A stretch of DNA of 64,000 bases from Elusimicrobiota bacterium (lineage in GTDB: Bacteria; Elusimicrobiota; Elusimicrobia; UBA1565; UBA9628): positions 62,001 to 126,000 of the forward strand of contig JACRDT010000015.1 of assembly GCA_016212795.1 (NCBI GenBank), written 5' to 3'. Below, one piece after another: positions 42,869 through 49,516 of the stretch. The notes beneath the pieces are model-generated. The model worked only from the letters and a program-made list of their open reading frames with translations, was not told the DNA's origin and searched no databases. Position numbers and translations under genes: made by a program. Within the stretch, counting starts at the first letter, position 1; each line of letters starts with the position of its first letter.

Positions 42869-43818
42869 GGGCCCTCCGCCTCGGCATGGCGATGTCGCTG
42901 CTCTTTGTGCCCAGCCTGGGGCTCTCGACCACGCGCGCGCACCCGTTGCGCGATGTCCCGCCCGGCGAGCCCGCGCCGGCCTTCGAGCTCAAGGACACCC
43001 AGGGCAAGACGCACGCCCTGGCGTCCTACGGCGGCAAGGCCGTGGTCCTGGCCTACGTCCGCGCCGGCCAGCCCTTCTCGGACAAGGTCCTCGAGCTCCT
43101 GGCGGCCCTGCGCCGGCGCTACCAGGCCTCCGAGGTCGCGGTCCTCGCCGTAAGCCGCCCCGAGGAGGGCTCCGTCCAGGCGCCGGCGAAGCTGCCCTTC
43201 CCGATGCTGCTCGACCCGGACCGCGCCCTCTACGGGGCCTGGGGGTTCTTCGTCCTGCCCACCACGGTGGCGCTCGACCGGCGCCACCGGGTCGCGGCGG
43301 CCGTCTCGACCTTCCCCGAGGGGCTGGAAGACGACATCACCCGGGCCGTGGACCAGGCGTTGGGCAGGCCGGTGGCCGCCCCGAAAGTCGTCAAGGAGAC
43401 CGCCCCGGCCGCCCCGGCCGAGGCGGCCATGGCGCGCCGCCTGCTCGCCTCCGGCAAGGCCGCCGAGGCTTTCGGGGCGCTGGAAGGCGCCCTGCGGTCC
43501 TCCCCTTCCCCGGAGACCCTGGTCCTCGCGGCCGAGGCCCTGGCCGCCCTGGGCCGCGCCGACGAGGCCGCCGCCCGCTGCCAGGCGGCCCTCAAGGCGG
43601 ACCCGGAGCACCAGCGCGCCTCCCTGGTGCTGGGCCGGGCCAGGACCCTTCAAGGCCGCCTCCAGGAGGCGGAGCAGCTGCTGAAAGCCTCCCTCGTCCG
43701 CACGACGGACCCCGGCCAGGCCCACTACTGGCTCGGCCAGCTCTACGAGCGCCAGGGCCGCAAGGACGCCGCGCTGGCGGAGTACCGGGCCGCGCTGGAG
43801 CGCACGTTCGGCCCGTGA
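42865..43818 (+). CDS. Cysteine-less redoxin domain protein with TPR tail
   Basis: 317 residues, signal peptide (LGMAMSLLFVPSLGLSTTRA). Residues 30-170 have the thioredoxin/AhpC fold: PAPAFELKDTQGKTHAL, VVLAYVRAGQPFS and the cis-Pro strand GFFVLPTTVALD. The active-site strand reads RAGQPFSDK, with no CxxC or peroxidatic Cys; the only cysteine of the protein is in the TPR part. Residues 190-317 hold about three TPR units. It is therefore not a thiol oxidoreductase; a chaperone or docking role in heme-protein assembly is conceivable. Coupled by ATGA to the cytochrome upstream and 7 bp from the 44-heme gene. Confidence 0.8.
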   Translation: MRALRLGMAMSLLFVPSLGLSTTRAHPLRDVPPGEPAPAFELKDTQGKTHALASYGGKAVVLAYVRAGQPFSDKVLELLAALRRRYQASEVAVLAVSRPEEGSVQAPAKLPFPMLLDPDRALYGAWGFFVLPTTVALDRRHRVAAAVSTFPEGLEDDITRAVDQALGRPVAAPKVVKETAPAAPAEAAMARRLLASGKAAEAFGALEGALRSSPSPETLVLAAEALAALGRADEAAARCQAALKADPEHQRASLVLGRARTLQGRLQEAEQLLKASLVRTTDPGQAHYWLGQLYERQGRKDAALAEYRAALERTFGP

Positions 43819-43825
43819 GGCTGCC

Positions 43826-46660
43826 TTGACGCCCCGCCTCCGCAAGGCCCTGCTCTCCGCTCTCTGCCTGGGCCTCGCCCTCGGCGCCGCCCTGCTGCGC
43901 GCCCAGGACCCTGACAAGATGCTGCCCCACCCGCCGGCGTGGGGGCCCCCGCAGAACCTGCACTGCCGGTCCTGCCACGAGCCGCTGCAGTCCACGGTGT
44001 GCTTCCGCTGCCACCAGAAGCTGACCGGCCACCAGGAATCGACCCTGCCGCCGAGCCATCGCACCCCGGGCTGGGGCCAGCCGGCCAACGGCCACTGCGC
44101 CAAGTGCCACCTCCCGCTGGCCGAGACGCCGTGCTTCAACTGCCACAGATCCGCCGACCACGCGACGCCTCCGGCGCAGACCCACACCCCGACCTGGGGC
44201 AGCCCCGCCAACAAGCACTGCTTCTCCTGCCACGAGCCCCTGGCCGGCGAGCCCTGCGCCGTCTGCCACAAGACCAACCCCAGCCACACGAGCGTCAAGC
44301 CGGGCGAGCACACGGCCGGGTGGGGCGAGCCGACCAACAGCCACTGCACGAGCTGCCACGACCCCCTGAGCAACGAGCCCTGCTACGTCTGCCACAAGAC
44401 CAACCCCAGCCACCAGACCACCAAGCCGGGCGACCATACCGCGGCCTGGGGCGACCCGACCAACGCCCACTGCTCCAGCTGCCACGAGCCCCTGGCCGCC
44501 CAGCCCTGCGGCGCCTGCCACAGGTCCAACCCGGGCCACCAGACCAAGCCGGGCGACCACACCGCCGCGTGGGGCGACCCGACCAACGCCCACTGCTCCA
44601 ACTGCCACGCGCCGCTGAGCGGCCAGCTCTGCTACGTCTGCCACAAGGCCAACCCCAGCCACTCGACCAAGCCCGGCAGCCACACGGCCGCGTGGGGCAA
44701 CCCGACCAACGCCCACTGCTCCAGCTGCCACGAGCCTCTGAGCGGCGAGTCCTGCTACGCCTGCCACGCCTCCAACCCCAGCCACCAGGGCGTCAAGCCG
44801 GCCGACCACACCGCGGCCTGGGGCAACCCCACCAACAACCACTGCGCGGGCTGCCACGAGCCCCTGAGCGGCGAGCCCTGCTACACCTGCCACAAGACCA
44901 ACTCGAGCCACCAGACCTTGCCCGGCAGCCACACGGCCTCCTGGGGCGACCCGACCAACGCCCACTGCTCGAGCTGCCACGAGCCCCTGAGCGGCGAGTC
45001 CTGCTACGTCTGCCACAAGACCAACTCGAGCCACCAGACCAAGCCGGGCGACCACACCGCGGCCTGGGGCAGCCCGACCAACAACCACTGCGCGAGCTGC
45101 CATACCCCGCTGAGCGGCGAGCCCTGCTACGTCTGCCACAAGACCAACCCGAGCCACGCGAGCGTCAAGCCCGCCGACCACACCGCGGCCTGGGGCGACC
45201 CGACCAACAGCCACTGCTCGAGCTGCCACGAGCCCCTGAGCGGCCAGTCCTGCTACGTCTGCCACAAGACGAACTCGAGCCACCAGACCAAGCCCGGCAG
45301 CCACACGGCAGCGTGGGGCAACCCGACCAACACGCACTGCTCCAACTGCCACGAGCCCCTGAGCGGCGAGTCCTGCTACGTCTGCCACAAGACCAACCCC
45401 AGCCACCTGACCGTCAAGCCGGGCGACCACACCGCGGCGTGGGGCAACCCGACCAACACCCACTGCTCGACCTGCCACACGCCGCTGAGCGGCCAGTCCT
45501 GCTTCGTCTGCCACAAAACTAACCCCAGCCACCAGACCAAGCCCGGCGACCACACCGCGGCCTGGGGCAGCCCGACCAACACGCACTGCTCGAGCTGCCA
45601 TACCCCGCTGAGCGGCGAGCCCTGCTACACCTGCCACACCTCGAACCCCAGCCACCAAAGCGTCAAGCCCGCCGACCACACCGCGGCCTGGGGCTACCCG
45701 ACCAACACCCATTGCTCGAGCTGCCACGAGCCCTTGAGCGGCGAGACCTGCTTCGTCTGCCACACGTCGAACCCCAGCCACCAGACCGTCAAGCCCGCCG
45801 ACCACACCGCGGCCTGGGGCGACCCGTCCAACAACCACTGCTCGAGCTGCCACGCGCCGCTGAGCGGCCAGTCGTGCTACGTCTGCCACAAGACCAACCC
45901 CGGCCACTCGACCAAGCCCGGCAGCCATACGGCCTCCTGGGGCAACCCGACCAACACTCACTGTTCGAGCTGCCACGAGCCCTTGAGCGGCGAGTCCTGC
46001 TACGTCTGCCACGCCTCCAACCCCAGCCACCAGAGCGTCAAGCCGGGCGACCACACCGCGGCCTGGGGCGACCCGACCAACACCCACTGCTCGACCTGCC
46101 ACACGCCGCTGAGCGGCCAATCCTGCTACGTCTGCCACAAGACCAACCCGAGCCACCTGAACAAGCCGGGCAGCCACACCTCCGCCTGGGGCAACCCGAC
46201 CAACACGCACTGCTCCAGCTGCCACGAGCCCCTGAGCGGCGAGTCCTGCTACGTCTGCCACCAGACCAACACCAGCCATCAGACGGTGCGGCCGGGCGAC
46301 CATACGGCCGCCTGGGGCAACCCGACCGACACCCACTGCTCCTTCTGCCACCTGCCGCTCAGCGGCACGACCTGCTATACCTGCCACAAGACGAACACGA
46401 GCCACTCGACGACTCCTCCCGGGTCCCACGCCGGGGCTTGGAACGTCCGGCCGGCCTACAATCACTGCACGGCCTGCCATTTCCCCCTCTCCTCCAGCAC
46501 CTGCGTCACCTGCCACTCGTCCGCGCCTCACTCGGGGGCGCCCGACCTGGGGAGCTGGTGCATGAACTGCCACCCCAACACCTACCACGCCGGCGACGTG
46601 CACCCCGAAGTCGACGGCTGCCCGCAGTGCCACGTGGGCACCTCCTTCTACAGCCCCTGA
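43826..46660 (+). CDS. Exported cytochrome c with 44 CXXCH motifs in 21 tandem units
   Basis: 944 residues from a TTG start preceded by GAGG; signal peptide ending near ALLRA/Q. From residue 46 onward there are 21 units of 41-43 residues, each of the form HCSSCHEPLSGESCYVCH - NPSH - KPGDHTAAWG - NPTN, with two CXXCH each. The tail adds CMNCH and CPQCH, giving 44 motifs by my count. Each unit also has three free histidines (before the first Cys, in NPSH and in GDH/GSH), enough for bis-His ligation. Units alternate between GES/GEP and GQS types. Membrane segments are absent. A heme chain of this size could span long distances or store electrons outside the cell (inference). Confidence 0.92.
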   Translation: MTPRLRKALLSALCLGLALGAALLRAQDPDKMLPHPPAWGPPQNLHCRSCHEPLQSTVCFRCHQKLTGHQESTLPPSHRTPGWGQPANGHCAKCHLPLAETPCFNCHRSADHATPPAQTHTPTWGSPANKHCFSCHEPLAGEPCAVCHKTNPSHTSVKPGEHTAGWGEPTNSHCTSCHDPLSNEPCYVCHKTNPSHQTTKPGDHTAAWGDPTNAHCSSCHEPLAAQPCGACHRSNPGHQTKPGDHTAAWGDPTNAHCSNCHAPLSGQLCYVCHKANPSHSTKPGSHTAAWGNPTNAHCSSCHEPLSGESCYACHASNPSHQGVKPADHTAAWGNPTNNHCAGCHEPLSGEPCYTCHKTNSSHQTLPGSHTASWGDPTNAHCSSCHEPLSGESCYVCHKTNSSHQTKPGDHTAAWGSPTNNHCASCHTPLSGEPCYVCHKTNPSHASVKPADHTAAWGDPTNSHCSSCHEPLSGQSCYVCHKTNSSHQTKPGSHTAAWGNPTNTHCSNCHEPLSGESCYVCHKTNPSHLTVKPGDHTAAWGNPTNTHCSTCHTPLSGQSCFVCHKTNPSHQTKPGDHTAAWGSPTNTHCSSCHTPLSGEPCYTCHTSNPSHQSVKPADHTAAWGYPTNTHCSSCHEPLSGETCFVCHTSNPSHQTVKPADHTAAWGDPSNNHCSSCHAPLSGQSCYVCHKTNPGHSTKPGSHTASWGNPTNTHCSSCHEPLSGESCYVCHASNPSHQSVKPGDHTAAWGDPTNTHCSTCHTPLSGQSCYVCHKTNPSHLNKPGSHTSAWGNPTNTHCSSCHEPLSGESCYVCHQTNTSHQTVRPGDHTAAWGNPTDTHCSFCHLPLSGTTCYTCHKTNTSHSTTPPGSHAGAWNVRPAYNHCTACHFPLSSSTCVTCHSSAPHSGAPDLGSWCMNCHPNTYHAGDVHPEVDGCPQCHVGTSFYSP
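43961..46553 (+). repeat. Tandem coding repeat of the 44-heme cytochrome
   Basis: Twenty-one in-frame units of 123-129 bp. Inner units are much alike at DNA level; the first two and last two are more diverged, as expected for arrays that expand and contract in the middle. Confidence 0.9.
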
Positions 46661-46666
46661 CCGGGA

Positions 46667-46700
46667 AGGCCCTTGGGCCTAGGCCGGGGTGGCCCCTTTT
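46667..46700 (+). terminator. Rho-independent-like terminator
   Basis: Two hairpins after the 44-heme gene: AGGCCC-TT-GGGCCT (46667-46680) and GGGG-TGG-CCCC followed by TTTT (46686-46700). Confidence 0.5.
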
Positions 46701-46727
46701 GCCCTGTCGGGAATAGGGCCCGGCGTC

Positions 46728-46733
46728 TATAAT
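46728..46733 (+). promoter_or_regulatory. -10 element, probable leaderless promoter
   Basis: Perfect TATAAT, 6 nt before the ATG at 46740. Confidence 0.5.
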
Positions 46734-46739
46734 ATCGGG

Positions 46740-48206
46740 ATGGCCAGCATCCGTCTCTCCACGGCATGGCGCGCCTGCTGCATGACGGCGCTGCTCTCGC
46801 TGCCCGCCTCGGCCTGGGAGGAGTACGCGGCCGGCTCGGATTTCGCCGAACCCATCGCCCCCCTCGCGCGGACCCGCTGCCGCGGCTCCCGGTGCGCCGC
46901 CCCGCAGGCCGACGCCTCGACGCTCGCCGAGGAAGGGCTCAAGGAGCTCAAGGCGGGGCGGTACCCGGAGGCGATCGCCCGGCTGGAGCGGGCCGCGGCC
47001 AAGGACGCGTCCTCGGCGAAAGCCTGGTTCGGGCTGGGCAACGCCTTCCACCGCCGCTCCCTGGCGCGCGGGGCCGCCGACTCGCCCGACAAGGACGACG
47101 CCCGCGCCGCAGTCGCCGCTTTCGAGAAGGGCCTGACCCTCGACCCGAGGCTCGCCTCCCTGCCCGAGCCGTTCTCCCTCTACGCCGCCCTCGAGGAATG
47201 CCGGCGCGCCGTGGGGGACAACGAGAAGGCCTTGAAGGACAACCTGAAGGCCATCGAGGTCTCGCGGGACAACTTCATGCCCCGGCTGCAGCGCGCCTCG
47301 CTCCATTTCAGCAGGGAGGAGTGGGCCTCCTCCTCGGTCGCGCTCTACCGGAGCGTCCTGGCCGCCCGCCGCTTCCACGCCTACCCCCAGCTCTCGCGGC
47401 TCATCCGCCAGGCGCCCCGGTTCGCCTCGCTCCTGGAACTGCCCCAGAACAAGATCATCCTCGACACCTACGACGCCGTGGAGGCGGGCGACCTCTCGGA
47501 CAAGGAAGCGGAGGCCGAGGTCCGGGACTACGTGGACATCGTCGCGGCGGCCAAGGAGGAGGACTCGGAGGCGGCCTCGGGGACGCGACTCGCCGCGCAG
47601 GCCCCGGCGGCCGCCCCCGCCGAGCCCTCGTCCGACCTGTCGGGGCTCAAGGGCTTCGAGGTCGCGGCCGTCCAGCGGACCGACGGAGACCTGCGCGACT
47701 CCCTCAACGACCCCTCCTCGAGCCCCCGGCGCGAGGTCCCGGCCTCCCCCGCAGAGTTCGTCCGGGAGCGCGTCCGGCAGGGCGACGACGCCTTCGCCTC
47801 GGAGCGCCTGCGCGAAGCCATCCTCGCCTACGAGTCGGCCATGACCGCCGACGCCATGCGCCACGAGCTCCCCTTGGACGAGGAGGCGCGGCTGTTCGAG
47901 CGCATCGGGTCCGCCTACCGCCGGCTCGGCATGTTCCCCGAGGCCCTGCAGGCCCTGACCAAGGCCCTCTCCCAGCCGGCCAAGCGGGCGACCTCCTATT
48001 ACGAGCTCGCGCTCTACTGCGCCGAGAAGATGGACCTCGACCGCTCCCTCTCCTTCCTCGAGAAGGCGCTGAAGACGGCCTCGTCCGCCCAGGAGTCGAC
48101 GAGGCTGGCGCGGGACGCCCGCCGGGACAAGGCCTTCGCTTCCCTGCGCAAGCTCCGCAAGGGGCGCTTCGACAGCCTCCTGGGCCGCGCGGCGGGCAAG
48201 TCCTGA
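46740..48206 (+). CDS. Exported TPR-repeat protein
   Basis: 488 residues; start chosen by leaderless spacing from TATAAT. Signal peptide ending near LPASA/W. TPR-type helical pairs lie at about 60-190 (LKELKAGRYPEAIARLERAA) and 360-460 (SYYELALYCAEKMDLDRSLS). An acidic Ala/Pro/Ser-rich linker joins them (about 260-340). It has two cysteines only, in RCRGSRCAA just after the signal, and no heme motif. Located behind the 44-heme gene but with its own promoter and a terminator between; it could be a periplasmic assembly factor for the cluster. Confidence 0.75.
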   Translation: MASIRLSTAWRACCMTALLSLPASAWEEYAAGSDFAEPIAPLARTRCRGSRCAAPQADASTLAEEGLKELKAGRYPEAIARLERAAAKDASSAKAWFGLGNAFHRRSLARGAADSPDKDDARAAVAAFEKGLTLDPRLASLPEPFSLYAALEECRRAVGDNEKALKDNLKAIEVSRDNFMPRLQRASLHFSREEWASSSVALYRSVLAARRFHAYPQLSRLIRQAPRFASLLELPQNKIILDTYDAVEAGDLSDKEAEAEVRDYVDIVAAAKEEDSEAASGTRLAAQAPAAAPAEPSSDLSGLKGFEVAAVQRTDGDLRDSLNDPSSSPRREVPASPAEFVRERVRQGDDAFASERLREAILAYESAMTADAMRHELPLDEEARLFERIGSAYRRLGMFPEALQALTKALSQPAKRATSYYELALYCAEKMDLDRSLSFLEKALKTASSAQESTRLARDARRDKAFASLRKLRKGRFDSLLGRAAGKS

Positions 48207-48218
48207 CCCCGGCCGCGG

Positions 48219-49454
48219 TCAGAACCTCCAGTTGTTCCTGACCTCCACCCGATACATCCTGTCCGCGGAGTCGGAGAGCTTCGTCACGCTCGGCGCGGCC
48301 GAGATGTCCAGGTCCTTCCTGATGAAGTACTTCAGGCTGCCGAAATAGGTCTCGTTCCTCGTGGTCTTCTCGCCGTAGAACGACTGCGTGACGTCGGAGG
48401 TGGCGCTCAGGCCGGCCGAGCACTCGAACACCCCCTTGCGGCGGTAGCCGAGCGTGCCGGTGAAGGAGAGGTTGTCCGCGTTCTCGCTGAGGTTCCGGAC
48501 CCCGGACGCGGAGAAGTTCACCCCCTTCCACGGGAGGTCCCAGCCGGACAGCCCCAGGGAGAAGCGCTGCCTCTTGCGCGGGAAGTAGCCCTCGGCCAAG
48601 CCGTTGAGGCTGAAGTGGCCGCCCACCGTCTTCGTGACGTCCACCCCCACGCGGTCGTAGCGCTCGAAGTGGGCGAAGGTCCGCGCGTACGGCGAGATCT
48701 TCGAGAAGTCCGCCAGGTCCGCGACGTACAGGTGCATGTAGTAGGCCGGGTTGATGGTCAGCCCCCAGGGCGCGTGGCTGAAGTTGACGTTCACGGCGGC
48801 GTTCTTGGGCCTGCCGTTGAAGAGCGACGCGCGCCCCCGGGCGTTCAAGCCAGCCGTGAGGCGGTGATAGACGGACAGCTCGACCTCGTCTTCCGGCCGG
48901 AACGGGGCGAAGTGGAGGACGCGCAAGGCCCCGGCCCGGAGGTGGGACTTGTAGCCCTTGAGCAGCTTCACGTACCCCCCCTGGAACAGGCGCCCGATCG
49001 GCTCGCCGACATGGGTCACGGGCGCGCCAGCGAAGGCCCCGGCCTCCAGCCACTTGAACCGCCGCCAATCCACGTTCCCCCCGTCGAAGTTGACCGTGGT
49101 CTCGGCCCCGTAGTAGTACTGCCGGCCCAGCCGGGCCGAGAACCCTCCCGGCAGCTTGTCGAGCGCGGCGTTGCCGGTGAACACCTTCAGGAAGTTCTCG
49201 TTGAACTTGAGCCCCTTGCCCTCGGCGCGGACGTCGTTCCTCAGGCTGATCTCGGCCGAGAGCTTGTCCCAGAAGATCTTCTGGGCGTCCATCTGGAAAT
49301 AGGTGGACAGCCTCTTCTCCTCGTACGCTCCCCAATTGTCCTGGGTGTAGCGGTTGGTCAGCCGCCCGTGGGCCTCGGGCTTGACGACGGCGGCCCGCGC
49401 CGTCGGAGGCGCGAGCCCGCAGACGAGGAGGGCGATGACCGCGCTTCTCACCAT
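48219..49454 (-). CDS. Outer-membrane beta-barrel protein
   Basis: 411 residues. Signal peptide (IALLVCGLAPPTARA), then an all-beta sequence with alternating hydrophobic/aromatic strands to the end and a C-terminal phenylalanine (NNWRF), the signal for barrel insertion. YTQDNWGAYEEKRLSTYFQMD and many Tyr/Arg-rich strands recall porin-like proteins in cytochrome gene clusters. If a porin-cytochrome conduit exists here, this is a second candidate barrel beside the giant protein. The GTG at codon 2 lies 7 nt from a TAGAAT box and may be the true start. It converges with the TPR gene. Confidence 0.78.
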   Translation of the reverse strand: MVRSAVIALLVCGLAPPTARAAVVKPEAHGRLTNRYTQDNWGAYEEKRLSTYFQMDAQKIFWDKLSAEISLRNDVRAEGKGLKFNENFLKVFTGNAALDKLPGGFSARLGRQYYYGAETTVNFDGGNVDWRRFKWLEAGAFAGAPVTHVGEPIGRLFQGGYVKLLKGYKSHLRAGALRVLHFAPFRPEDEVELSVYHRLTAGLNARGRASLFNGRPKNAAVNVNFSHAPWGLTINPAYYMHLYVADLADFSKISPYARTFAHFERYDRVGVDVTKTVGGHFSLNGLAEGYFPRKRQRFSLGLSGWDLPWKGVNFSASGVRNLSENADNLSFTGTLGYRRKGVFECSAGLSATSDVTQSFYGEKTTRNETYFGSLKYFIRKDLDISAAPSVTKLSDSADRMYRVEVRNNWRF

Positions 49455-49458
49455 GCTG

Positions 49459-49464
49459 ATTCTA
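49459..49464 (-). promoter_or_regulatory. -10 element of the outer-membrane protein gene
   Basis: TAGAAT on the minus strand, 4 nt before ATG 49454 and 7 nt before the in-frame GTG at 49451. Confidence 0.4.
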
Positions 49465-49516
49465 AGGCATGGGTGTTACCAATCTATTATCGTTTCTCCA
49501 TAAGATCCGGCCCCGA

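Noticed and set aside
43961..46553. CRISPR array
   Set aside because: The regular repeats are coding, 123-129 bp, in frame and without unrelated spacers. No cas genes are present.
43592..46633. Thousand-codon antisense frame opposite the 44-heme cytochrome
   Set aside because: Its VGVGRVAPGRGVV-type repeats are the mirror of the cytochrome repeat, which has meaningful CXXCH units.
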